A DNA stretch of 64,000 nt from Paraspadella gotoi (Eukaryota; Chaetognatha): contig CM119271.1 in assembly GCA_051294375.1 (NCBI GenBank), forward strand, positions 1,172,721 to 1,236,720, in the 5' to 3' direction. The number at the start of each line of letters is the position of its first letter. The stretch's first letter is position 1. Below the pieces are notes generated by a model that was not told the DNA's origin, made no database searches, and saw nothing but the letters and a program-made list of their open reading frames with translations. Shown in pieces: positions 13,401-25,488 of this stretch. Made by a program: the position numbers and the translations under genes.

Positions 13401-16400
13401 TTTTCGACCCCGTGTGGATAGATAGCACTATGGGTTATTCCATCTCCAAAGTTATGAAACAAAAGGTAAAATTAAATGTTTTTTTTAATGAAAACGTTCA
13501 ATTTCATAATGGAGTGTAGTGCAGAAAAAAAAGAGACAATTATAAATTTTCCATATATTTCGACATATGTTTTTATGTCATCTAAAGTGGAAGTAAGAGA
13601 ATTAACAAGTAAGAAAGAGAGAGATAATGAGAGAGAGACAATAACAATGAAAAGGCTTAAGACTAAATGACCTTAAATTGTTCAAAGAACCCAAAAAGGG
13701 TTGGCCCCCCACCCCTTTATAAATATAAGTCATTAAAGACACAGTTCCACACGTCAGTTTTCACGAAGGCTCCCCACTGGAGTGGAGCACTGGAGACATA
13801 AATTTTATTTGAGTGAACAAACAAGGATATTTAGACATGAGAGATAGTATGATTAAGGATTACAAAAATATTTTGCTTATATTGTTTGGGGAACAGTATC
13901 ATTAATTACAATATATTTATAATAATATCCTTATAAAATCATAAATTTTCAAAATAATTTTTTAAAATTTTTATTAAAAATTCTGATTTTTCATAAAAAG
14001 TTAGATCAAACATATAAAATATGTTATTAAAAATTGTAATATCTTCAGTGTCAAAAATGGAAAAAAAAGGTCAAATTCTCCACTTTTTCACGCTTTGTAG
14101 TAAAAACTATTATATCAAAAACGTTTTGGTCATTTTTCGCAGCTTTAACCTAAAAATATCACGTAACAAATTTTACAAAAGTTTTTCAGTTTTTTCCAGC
14201 GAATCCGAAACTGTTTTTAAAATTAAAAAAATATGACTTAAAAATTGTATCATTTTATAAGGATATTACTATAAAGAAAAATCAATCGATGATACTGTTA
14301 TGCAAATTATTTTTAAAAATAGCTTAATTATTTTTATTACATATACAAAGGCAGCAAAAAAAAACATTGTTCCATCGCTCAATCTTTTCATCACTCCACC
14401 CAGTCTTCATTTTAATATTTTACTGTCTCTCAATTTCATTTGGTTTTGTAGCTAAAATATTCGCATCAATCCTTTGAATGGTCCCCCTCCCCTCCACGAT
14501 TGCATCCCACCAACCAGGTGCACCTCAAGTTTCTCGGCACCGCACCCTTCGTCTACAAACCGGGGATGCCGTTCTCCTTTCAGGTTGTCGCCTTCACAAC
14601 CGACAGGTCAATGAAAAAGGAAGGAGAAAAAAGAAATTCTATCGGGAGGAGATTTTTATAGGATAAAAAAAATGTAAATCAGAGAAAAAAGTGGAAAAAA
14701 ATTGCTAAAATTCATATAATAATACAGAACATACAAAAAATATAGTATCATTTTACAAGCAAGATTATTTTCCCTCTTTTGGTTCGATGTTTCTTTCGCC
14801 TACAGAAACGGTAAAAAAATGTTTTTGTTACATGTAAATTTTTTTTTATTCTGATCCTAACGACTGTTCAATGCGTTCATTGACCTTTCGACCTTTTGGT
14901 TACGTTTGACTGTCTTATTTCAGTGATGTAATTAGGTCTAATCGTTACCCTTCGTTATCATTCGTCTGTGATCACATTTTGCACCTTTTAGAAAAATCAT
15001 ATTTTAAATCTAAAAAAAAGCACTTTTTTTACTCAATATTCCCTTTCTTTCTTTCACAACCAAAAGGCCACTACACTTTACACAGTTTATTAAGCAACTT
15101 ATCCTATTATCCTCCAAAAGAACCGCCAAACTTCCGGGCGATCAAAAAAAGCTCATCCGCGTCGACGCCGCCGGCCAGCGTCTCGACGAGCCGATTCGCG
15201 AAGACGGCGTCGCCCGTTTCGAGATTCCGGCGGCGCCCGTCTCGGGCGATTCGTTTTCCATCGACGCCACTTTGGACGGAGACCCCAGCGTCACCGCCAG
15301 GATCGTCGCCGTCCAACATCGTGACTCCTATAAACAATATTTTCATCTGACAACGACGACTGTCAATCCGGCCGTGGGTATGTTTCATTTAATTTTTTTT
15401 TTCAAAATCATTTATGTTATTAATCATTAATGTTACGAATTAATCCTCGTTCGACCTCTCAGGTCGTTACATCATCATCCACGCCTACTCGGACCACAAT
15501 CTGCAATACTTTCAATTCGCTGTTCTTTCTGCGTCCGATCTCGTTGCTGACGGAAAGGTTATGATGCAAAACCGACAGGTACTATCTTTAGCTAATTTTA
15601 CCTATTGTGTAAAAGTCATAGCTGGATTCCGACTACGATTTTACATTTCGCAATTTCTAAACGAATTCAGGCAACTTTTGACATTGCGGTCACCAATGAA
15701 ATGCTGCCAACGGCTCACGTGATCGCTTACCATCTGACGACTGATGGCCGCCTTCTCACTGCAGCCCTTCATTTTCACGTGAGGTGAGCGAAGAATTATC
15801 ATTTGACTTTTTAAAAATTTGAATTTTAACGTCCGATTTATAATAATATATTTTTTTCATGAAAATTGCAAGATTAGTTGTTTTACTATTTTTTACAAAA
15901 TATTAAAGGCTTATTATTTAAGATTGTATTAAAATAGGTATTAATTGATTATTTTTTTTTCATTTCAGCCAAGAGGTCGACTCGGATCTAGGAATGCAGG
16001 CTCACTACTCCAAGGACCCGACCACCAACAAGATCGAGATGGTGGCCAATGCTCACCCCGGGTCCTACGTTGGCTTCTCCGCCGTCAACTTCTATCAACA
16101 CTCCTTGACGGGCGGTTGGGGCGTCACAGAGCAGAGGGTCAACCACGAAATGTCCAAATTCGATAAGAACACACACTTTGTTAATTCGTTTACATTCGTG
16201 GTAAGAAAATAAGACAAAACGCTTTTCCAAGTCTGTCGGTATGTCTGCCAAAGCGTCCGTGGATGTTCAGTTAAAGACATTAAGCTAAGAAAAAGAAAAC
16301 CGTTACGGAAAAAGGTTTATTCGTCTGAATGACGCGTTTTCGTAGCACGGGATTTATCTCTATATGGGAGGAGGAGGAGGAGTTAAAAATTTGTTTCGGG

Positions 16401-18312
16401 ATTTGCGTTATTGCGAAACAATTCCTATACTATTCAATGAATAGTATGAATAGTATGAATAGTATTCATACTACGGAACTAGTTAAACGTTAAATTGTTC
16501 TTCATCGTTATCACTGTTATTAAAAGTTTATGAAATTTGTCGATATGATTCTAACTGATAAAAAATCTTTTTGACATTTCGTAGGGCGCAGAGGGAAGTC
16601 ACGGAGACCGGACGGTTTACATTCCTTCTTCGAATCACGGCATCGACTCACAAGCCACTATAGAAAGTAAGGCTATTTTTGGTAAGGCGGTGAAACTCTT
16701 GGGGCCGAAATTTTTATTGCTTTTTCAGTTAGTCTCAGTTTGTCTGTGGCCACTGGTTATTATCTCAATCTTTTCTCTTTTCGTTTTTTCTCTTCTCTTT
16801 TTCTCTTCTCTTCTCTTTCTCTTCTCTTCTCTCTCAGGCGCGGGCCTCATCGTAATCACGGACGCGGTCGTCGAGAGCCTCTTCTCGACCTGCAACTCCT
16901 CGCGCCACGCCGGATTCTGCGACGGCGTCTGCTTCGCCGTCGACAAAGTCTGCGACGGCGTCCTCGACTGCACCGACGATCCGATGAGAGTGAGTCGACG
17001 ACTGAGTCGTTGTTGTTGTGGTTTTTTTCACTATTTTATGAGCGTAAAGTGTACCGTACAAGAAATTTTACCTTGTGTACATTAACTATGAACAATTTTT
17101 ATATTGGTGTTACCAATTTTATAACATTCACCTTGTATTGTGCGGAGTACAAAAGAATTTCCCGTTTTATGATAAAAAAAGCCCTGAGAGTTAATAAACC
17201 AGATTATGAGAGAGTCTGATTGAAAGTTTGCAGGGTGCTGCTATGTTATTATCTTGTAAGAGGGATAGACTGGCAAAAATCAGGGGCAAGATAGCTTATT
17301 TATAGAATAATATAATTTTGATATTGGTTGTTCCGCTTTAGCTAATTTTTTTTTTTCTTCAGGCAAATGTCCCGATCCGGAAGAGGAAGAGCGGCTGGAC
17401 CCGTTCCTCCGCGCCGTCTCCCGTCACCAGCTGACTCACGTCAATCCTACCGCCAAGTATTACCCGACAGACTGGGCCTTCAAGGTAAGCGTACAAATAT
17501 TGAAAGCTTGATTGAAAGTTTGTAGGGTCCTGCTAAGATATTATTTTAACCCATCATAGCCTATTCCAAGTTAGGGGCAATATAGCTTATTTATTAGATA
17601 TATAGATATTGGATAATAAACTTATCCAATATAAACTTATCCAATATAACATTGGTTGTACCAATGTCATATACATACAATCACATTCATTTTGACAGGA
17701 AAAAATGGTGGATTACTACGGAAAGCGATCGTAACCGCGAGTGTGCCCGAAGACCGAACGCTGTGGGCAGTCTCTGCTTTTGCCATTCACAGACACAAGG
17801 GACTACAGATTATTAGAGGTTGGGATAGCGGGCAGTTCCTTTCGTTTACCTTGTAGCTTGCCTTACCCCTTCACACCTCATCATAACTCGTTTTATCTCT
17901 TAATCTCTTTGACTTTGACTTCTGTCTTACTTACCCTATGAAATATCTGGTACTATTTTCCGAAAATGCCTCATTTTTGTTCCTATTCCTTTAATTTTAA
18001 CCGAAATATTTAACTAAATAACTAATCCTTAGACACTAGATACTAATCCCTAACCTAACCCTTATTCTTAACTTTTATTCAAATTTTTAAAATTAAAAAT
18101 TCAATCAATTCTTAATTTAAGCTGAAATGGGGCAGTTTTGGAAAATAAGGAACACTATTCCGTTGCATCACCTTCCTCACCCTATTTTCACTTTCTCGTT
18201 CGTCCGCAGATCCCGTCTTTATCGAGGGAGCTCCTTACATCACCATGAAACTACAGGGACCCAGTGATGTTCGTCTCGGGGAACAGTTTGGTAAACTCTC
18301 TCTCTCTCCCTT

Positions 18313-18395
<83 letters not shown>

Positions 18396-19000
18396 TAGGG
18401 TTAGGCTAACTCAGTAAGATGGTTAAGAAATTTGAATTAAGTACCTGCTCAAAGAAAAATTTAAACATTTTTTTTAAAAAATTGACTAGACAAAAAAATT
18501 TTACTATTACTTTATAGTCTATAGCCCATGTATTAATTTTTAATATTTATTAAGTAGACTTCAAGACTGAAGTTTTAAAATTACTTGTTTCACTATCTTT
18601 ATTTATTTTTTTTATTTAGATTTAAAATAACTATTATTTATGATTTCATTTATTTGTCAAAATATTTTTGTGTTAAATATTTAAATATAATATTATTTGT
18701 ATGTTTGGGATGGAACGTTAGTGTTGTCTTCTGTTGTCTTCTACACAACACAAGATTAGATTACTTTCTGTTCCAGTTTTCTATATTTTATTTCAACTTG
18801 GTCTTTCCACATTCCACAGCCGTCATGGTCGGCCTAACCAACGAAATCCCGCAAACGCTAGAGGCGCTCCTGTCGCTTAAAGCGTCCGACACTTATTCTT
18901 TTGTTCACGTGGATGATTTCAATTACATACGGGCCTATGATCCAACGACCTACACCGGTTACGAGCTTCAGACTTTGGTAAGGGCGTTTAGTATTTAATT

Positions 19001-19048
<48 letters not shown>

Positions 19049-22000
19049 AAGACTTTCGAGACAGCTCATTATAAATATACAATATTGAGCGACGTGACCC
19101 AAGCGACCGCATTTCTCAGAATCTTCTTCCGCCCCCGTCCCCCAAAGGTTGTGCTCCGAGGTCGCCGCAGTCGCCTCATTAACTTCCCCGTCGTGGCGAA
19201 GGAGTTGGGTGAGGTCAACGTCAAAGTCGTCGTACAGACTCCTTTGGTTTCCATCACAAAGATTCTAACTGTCGGTAAGCATTTATCGAATTAATTATCC
19301 CAAAAAATTAATAGATAAATAGTTATGAAAGTAAAATGATTTTATTTGTTTGTTTAAGCAGTATACTTCCTGTATTTTTTGTAAATAAACGTTTTTAATA
19401 ATTAACATATTTCTGAAATTGATCTCACTGTCGTTTTTCTTTTTAAATTAAATTTAGTAATTTGCAAAAAAATTAAGAACCAGATGCATATTGTATAGTT
19501 ATAAAAGATAAATAAATTACTTGGTTGTATATAATCAAAAAAATAGTTTATTATAGTCATTTTGAAATTTTCATATCTATTAAACTTCAGAGGTGCTTCC
19601 TCAAGGAGTAGTGGCCGACGAGTTCACGCCGTTGTTCATAGATCTCGACAGCACAGGTGATTTAAATAGATTATTAAAAAAGGTTTGTTGTTACACCACT
19701 GGGGTCAACAGCTAAAATACTAGCTATGAAATGTGAATATGGGTTATTTCTTCTATTCGTTGTCCAATTGTCCAAAAACTAATAAAGTTCCATTTTCCCC
19801 CACACCATAATCACCATAATCACTCCATTTGATCCCTCTCAGCCAAATACCAAGACTTCCTAGCCATCTGGATGCCCGAACGCTTCAAGGTCCCCCTAGA
19901 GCCGCGCTACCAGTTCGTACCTGGTTCGCGTCTCGCCAGCATCTGCCTCGTGGGCGATGTCATGGGTAACAACTTTATCGAGGATGTCCTTACCGTCGGC
20001 AACACCATCGCGTTGGAGTTTCACGCTGGAGAGTCCGTGCTCTACACGTGGGTCGTCGTTGCTGTAGTTGTTGTTGTTTTTATTTTTATTTTTCCTGTTG
20101 TTGTTGTTGGCTATTGTTACTGTTTTTTGTCTAAAAAATCGAGATATTTGACAAATAGTGTTAGTTAATTAAGTTGGATTGATAAAAAAATTTTTAATCG
20201 TCAAAATTTCCAAAATTAGAATATTCATCTTTGACTATTTCATTCCTTTTTTACTGGAACCTTAAAAAAAATATTTATATTCTCTAAGTCATTTTAATGG
20301 GCTTTCACTTATTACTCATTATCATAAATGCATATGTCAAAGTCAGTTGTTAACTACCGTATCTGAATTTTACCATTTTAACAAGTTCTTAACTTTAACT
20401 TGACTACAGGGTGGCCGTTAACCTTTTAACACTTCGCTACCTCAAAGATTCGGATTATTTGACCTCGGATCAACTGCAGAAGACGATGAAAGGCGTGGCC
20501 GTTCATCAGATTCGACTCATGTCGATGTACGTCTACGATCGAGAGATGGACTGGGGCCATTTTCGGCCTTTTAGGGGTCCCGCAAAGGGTAAGTTCTAAC
20601 AAGTCTTTTTCTCACTTAATAGTGGCTCTAAAGAAATAGATTTTTAAAAAAATTTTTTGATGAATAATTTTAGCAATACTAATTTGCATATCGCAGTACG
20701 AAATTCAAATCGGGTTTTTTGGAGTTGTACATTATCTTCTTTTCGTTTGTTTTGAACCATGGTAATCTTTATCCCAAATCTAATATTCTTGCCCAGTTCC
20801 CTTTCGCATTTTAAATTGTCCAATGTTTCGAAGACTAACTAAATCCGGTCCGACTTTTCTCAAACAAGGTTAGACTGCTAATTTTCAATCAGTCTTTCCC
20901 AACTTAGAAAATCTATGGTTCACGGCCAGCGTATTCAAGTGGCTTCGTCTGGGTCAGATCCCCGAGTGGGAGGATTACTTCTGGGTCGACAACACCATGC
21001 TGGAGAGGCTGCTGAAGTGGATGATGGCTCACCAGCACAACACCACCGACTCGGTGGATCGTAAGTAGCCGCAGTTATGTAGTAGTAGCCATGAAAGTAG
21101 TGAGTTTTTATGTTTTTTGTATTTCGAGTAGATATTAAGGTACAAAAAAATTGTTAACTTATTTTTTACATTAAATAACATTCTTAAAACCCTTATTTTT
21201 ATGTGTGAAAATGTAAATATTTTAAATGTGTAAATTCTCGTTCTTGCTTCTTATTTCCCAATTTTTGACATTACCCTACCTTAGTCCACCGACGTGGCTG
21301 CTACGAGCCATACAATGAGACCTACGTCTTTCTACATTTCGGCTCCACCTTTGAGTTGGACAACAACACCAACTTGGCGCTCACCGCTCATGTCCTCATC
21401 GCCATCGCGCAGAACCTCGATATTTGTTGGGATCGGTGGGCGGCGAGGCTCCGTCGTGGCCAACAACGCCGTCACTTGCTTGGAGAATAATTTGAAATGG
21501 ATTAGGTTAGGGGAAGAAAGTTAGAAAAAAGAAAAAAGAGGGGGAAAAATGAATAGAAAAAAGTTATGTATGTAGAAGAAAAGAGTTCCTAGTTAATGAA
21601 TTGATTAAATTAAAGTTAAATTGCTAGGTAATACATCCTACCACCACTATTTCACCTCTTGCACACAGAGAACCCAACCGACTAGGCTACAAAGATGCCC
21701 ACTTAGTGGCATTAATCACCTACGCGCTCCACGTTGCTGGCAGTGAGCAAAAAGACGAGGCCTTCAAGCAACTGGAAAGACTCAAGCTTGGAGAGACTTA
21801 CTGGTATTGGACCAGGGATGGAAACGAGGTCCCTGCATTGTCGAAGACGCAGTTAGCTAACTTTCCTAACCAGTTGTGGCAACCAATGGAGGATTCAACC
21901 TTTGACTCGTATACAATAGGTAAGTGGGTACTGGGTAGGGCTTAATAATATGTACACATATTTACACATTGCTGTAAAACTGATAAGCATTTAAATTTTA

Positions 22001-24066
22001 AATTTTAGAAAAAAGAATTTTCTCATTTTATCTGTCTTAACTTTAAGATACGTATAATAGATGGCCAACTCCTTTTCCTAACTTTTTCCTTCTCAAATAT
22101 AGCGGCGTCCTCCCTTGCCATGATGGTCTACAACATCCGCGAGAATCGAGAGGGTGAGTTCAACATCATGAAGTTTCTCCAGCAGCGTCGTCCGGCGATG
22201 TTCGGTTGGCGGTCGACACGGGGGACGCTCCTCGCCCTCGACGCTTTGAGACGATTCGCCAAGCTCGAGTTTAAAAGAACCACATTTGACATCACCGTCA
22301 GCATGAACATGTCTCTTTCACCACCGGTCAGGCACAGGTCAGCCCATGGGGTAATGCCTGGGCTTTGGGATCAGGACCAGCACGTCCTTGATCAACAAGC
22401 TAAGCTTGTCAAGCTTACTCTATTCTATTTGACGAAGGTTTGATGACCTTAACAAAAAGAGCCTGCCATCGATGCAACTACTCGAAGTTCCCGACGCCTG
22501 GGGTCAGTTGGAGCTCCAGGCCAACGGGACGGGTTACGCCCTCTTCGGGTCCTCCACGAGATGAGCGTCGAGCACGAGGATCAATACGCCTCGTGGAATC
22601 CGCCGCTCACGCAGCGACCGGATTTAGTTGGTGGGACTGCAAGAGAGTGAGAGAGAAAGGCTTTTACTTTTTAGTGTCTTTTTTTTTCTTTTCTTTCTTT
22701 CAATTAGTTTGTTTTTATTGATGTTTTCGTCATTTTTTTTTTCAGGAACTGCTCAAGATATGATGCCGTTTGGGCTTCGATGGGAAATCACTTATTCTGG
22801 GCGAAATTTGTCTCACATTCACTTTAAGGTATATACTCTTTTTTTATTTCCAGATACGGAAACCATTCATTTGAAACATTGGTTATGAATTATTGATTAG
22901 CCCGATTTATTTTAGTAGTTTTCATAAAAATATAACAAATTTCGAATCTCTACAAAAATAGAACATTTTATGATTTTTAGTTCTTTATTATTTACTAATT
23001 TTTAAAGTTTAATTCCTTTATGGAATATTGATTCTAATTTCTATATCGGTCCGCCGCGCCACGATATGCCCTTTTGTTCGCGATCTATCGACTACCGCGA
23101 ACAAAAGGGCATTTCGGGGCGAGGCGGACCGATATAAAATATAGAATTACTATTCAAGAAATCAACAAATTGTCCAAGTATATTTTGATGGCCATTATAG
23201 GTGAAAGTCCGCTACGAAATGGAAGTGACTCCGCGAAGTAACATGGCCGTTTTGAAGGTGCGGTAGTTTCTTAAAACGAGTTAACATCTTAGCTTAATAC
23301 GCTTTAGGAAGAATCAAATCTTTCAACTCAGGTGGAGCTACCATCCGGTTATCACTCGTGGGATGAATATTTTGTCAAATACGGTTACGCAAGAAATCCA
23401 CCCAATTTGATCAGAGCCAAATGCAGTGGCGGAGCCGCTTACTTCTTTTTCACGTGAACAATTTAACTCTCCTTTTTCTTTTCGCGTCATTTTTGTGACT
23501 CGATTAGGCAATAATTGTCACTTTAATTTTAATTATTTTTAATTTAATTTGTATGAAAAATCAAAGGCAGGTCTGTGCTTCGTGTAGATATAATAATAAT
23601 AATTAAGATTAATGTATTCAACTTTTTTGATCAGATATTTGGACAATAAATGGACGGAAGTAAAATTCACAGTTCAACGATGGTTCCCCGTTGCCAACAT
23701 GAGTCAATGGCACGCCATCACCGTTTACGATTATTACGAACCCATGATGACGAGCATGAGGCTGTACACGACTATAGGTGAGTCTAAATAATGAATTCAT
23801 ATTTGTTGAATATATGACAATGTCCTTCCTGTTTTACTTTTTAAGGCTTAAAAAACCTGGACATCTGCAAAGTGTGCGGAAGTTTCCAGTGTCCCTATTG
23901 CTTCGACTACAATGCGGCGCCATCGAGCTTTCGATCGTCGGCGTCGTTTCTCGGCGTCGTCGGCGTCATCGTCGCTTTGGGCGTCGTGATTTTTGCGGAC
24001 GCAGTCGTCGTCGTCCCGTCGGACACGAGGCGTTTGAAGTCGCCTCGAAGTTACGACGGTGGATGA
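10435..24066 (+). CDS. TEP / alpha-2-macroglobulin-superfamily protein, Mcr-like, membrane-anchored (exons 3-34)
   Basis: Large extracellular TEP/A2M/complement-family protein, ~1630 aa with exons 317-731. Exon starts: 10435, 10942, 11167, 11684, 12139, 12691, 13276, 14518, 15121, 15463, 15671, 15969, 16585, 16838, 17363, 17699, 18210, 18820, 19148, 19591, 19843, 20410, 20908, 21285, 21669, 22103, 22438, 22746, 23201, 23332, 23635, 23846. Family landmarks: QTSQPI (MG3), TVPD-like VPEDRTLW, CLVGDVMG before the thioester site, the alpha-helical TED (WFTASVFKWL), and the receptor domain (LPSGY, VYDYYEP). An LDLa-like Cys-rich module follows MG6 (~residues 680-720). The GCGEQ thioester is replaced by HAGES. 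The last exon has a CxVCG...CPYC motif, then a hydrophobic segment and a short basic tail, so it is probably membrane-anchored. Drosophila Mcr shares LDLa, thioester loss and a membrane span. Four frame faults are listed as findings; decay is possible. Confidence 0.88.
10630..10890. mobile_element. CCTAA-rich element, second copy (TEP intron)
   Basis: It holds degenerate CCTAACC-like motifs and ends in AAAATGGGCCGCTTCTGGAA, matching the tail of the 17945-18152 copy. The left end is more eroded. No coding content. Confidence 0.4.
12096..12136. repeat. (TTTCCC)n polypyrimidine tract at a splice acceptor
   Basis: Six-base units TTTCCC lead straight into the TTTTCCAG acceptor of the TEP exon at 12139 and serve as its polypyrimidine tract. 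A comparable TTCTC-type tract precedes the LDLa exon at 16838. Confidence 0.85.
12425..12606 (-). repeat. Dispersed ~125-bp repeat, copy 1 (reverse)
   Basis: On the minus strand it reads GATTGAAAGCTTGCAGGGAC, then TTATCTTGTAAGAG, then CAGGGGCAAGATAGCTTATT. The same string order occurs at 17208-17335, 17496-17620 and 41890-42016, with a partial copy at 24490-24575. Confidence 0.7.
13908..14275. mobile_element. AT-rich inverted-repeat element in a TEP intron
   Basis: Left arm ATATCCTTATAAAATC and right arm GATATTACTATA preceded by ATTTTATAAG are mutually complementary over a larger AT-rich stretch. The arms resemble those of 53527-54054 (ATCCTTATAAAAT / TTTATAAGGATAGTACTA), so the two look like copies of one non-autonomous family. 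Confidence 0.45.
17208..17335 (+). repeat. Dispersed ~125-bp repeat, copy 2
   Basis: Begins GATTGAAAGTTTGCAGGGTG and includes ATTATCTTGTAAGAGG and CAGGGGCAAGATAGCTTATT. It lies in the TEP intron after the LDLa exon, in tandem with copy 3. Confidence 0.75.
17496..17620 (+). repeat. Dispersed ~125-bp repeat, copy 3
   Basis: Begins GATTGAAAGTTTGTAGGGTC and ends with GGGGCAATATAGCTTATTTA. It lies in the next TEP intron, so copies 2 and 3 flank a single small exon (17363-17484). Confidence 0.7.
17945..18152. mobile_element. CCTAA-rich element, third copy
   Basis: Left end ATTTTCCGAAAATGCCTCAT and right end ATGGGGCAGTTTTGGAAAAT are inverted repeats of each other with few mismatches. The interior has degenerate CCCTAACCTAACCC motifs. 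This is the clearest copy for defining the element's ends. Confidence 0.55.
18297..18393. repeat. (CT)n microsatellite just after a splice donor
   Basis: About 100 bases of CT repeats begin about 6 bases into the TEP intron that follows exon 18210-18290. Confidence 0.95.
19002..19047. repeat. (GA)n microsatellite in a short TEP intron
   Basis: Nearly pure GA repeats, beginning 25 bases after the donor of exon 18820-18977. Confidence 0.95.
23043..23137. mobile_element. GC-rich hairpin element in a TEP intron
   Basis: Arms ATATCGGTCCGCC...GCCCTTTTGTTCGCG and CGCGAACAAAAGGGC...GGCGGACCGATAT form a ~40-bp near-perfect stem around a short loop. The element is GC-rich inside an AT-rich intron. 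It has no coding capacity and looks like a foldback MITE. Confidence 0.6.
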
Positions 24067-25488
24067 GGAGTAAAGGACAACTTAGAAATTAGGAGCAGAA
24101 TATTTGAATTCGAGGCTGTATTAAATTTTAATCTTTGTAATGAGCTAACGATAACGATCTCTTAGTCATTTTTTAGTTTGTAGTATAAGCACAATGACGA
24201 TAACGTGGTATGTCAAACCGTTTTGATATTCATAAATATACGCATGTAGTTTGTAATAAAAAAAACAGACTAAATATTACTCGCCCACTTTTAATTTTGA
24301 TCTTAACTTTTGGCCTGATCTTAACTTTTAATTTTTGAGCGAAATCAAGACTACGTCTGTTCCCAGGTGACTCACATTGAAATATTTTAAATTCCTTGCA
24401 TAAATTAAATGTTTCATTCCATTTCTTTCCCATTTTTATTTTTGTTTTCAACAAAGTTCAGTGATTTTTAACTGCCTGATGCCATTTATACATAATTACA
24501 GCTATGACATTATCTTGTAAGAGTGCGGAGACCTTAAACCATCAAAGGTCCAAAGTCAGGGGCAGGCTAAAGGACAGTTAACATCATCAGCATTTAATGT
24601 CATGAGACTTTCTCAAGTTTTTTGACGCAAATGATTCTAGCATATACTCGGCCTAGAGTAGGAGAGCCTCAAATGCTTAAATCAAAACAATTTTGAAAAA
24701 AAGTTAACATTTATTCTTCAACAAGCGCTCCTAGCGGCGTTTAATGGAACAACTTTCAACGATTTAATGCAATCGTAGCATGCATTTTCGAAACGTGTGA
24801 TAAAAACTTAACAAACGTATATGTACGAAAAATAAAATAAAAAAAATATATATATAAGTTTCTAGTAAATATTGAGTAGCGACGAAAGCATATAAAACAC
24901 GAAGAGCTGTTTATTAAGGCACTGAAAATTATCGAGTGTAAAAGATAGAGCGGAATGCTATTATCAAGCATTTGTAGCGCCTGCGAAAAGCCGTCAGCTA
25001 CAAACTAACAGAGTATTGTATAAGATATATACTAAATATGATAATCGTCATTGTATACATTTCGTTGAGGGTGTTGATTGTTTGTTTTTTTCCTTTAGCG
25101 ACGCCAAAGCTCCTCTTAACGACGAGCTGGTTTCTCTTTGAATCTCCCGCGAATAAAAATTCAAGCGTTTTACCAGAAGTATTTATACTATACTACATTT
25201 TACTACGTTTTTACTTAACTAATTTAACTTAAAAAACAAGGAATCGCGCAATTCAAAAGAAAAACCAGACAAAACTGATCGATATAACCGCTTCATCGAA
25301 AAACCGCGATTTCCCCCAGATTAACACGCACTACATGCTAAATGAAGACATCTTTTGTCATGCAACCGATAAAATAACAATTGTAAATCAACAAATAATT
25401 TTTCCCCCTTTTGTTTTCGCTCGAGAGCGATGACTAAGTAGGCGTGGCCTTCGTTGATCGCGGGGGTGGTACGACAACGCCTCCAACC
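24067..25488. other. Convergent spacer between the TEP and anillin genes
   Basis: Holds the 3' ends of the TEP gene (plus) and anillin (minus). AT-rich, with AATAAA-like motifs after 24230. A partial copy of the dispersed ~125-bp repeat lies at about 24490-24575 (TTATCTTGTAAGAG, then CAAAGTCAGGGGCAGG). No gene recognised. Confidence 0.55.

Noticed and set aside
23872-24066. Last TEP exon as an independent small membrane protein
   Set aside because: It joins in phase 1 to the preceding exon and carries the C-terminal Cys motif and anchor of the TEP.
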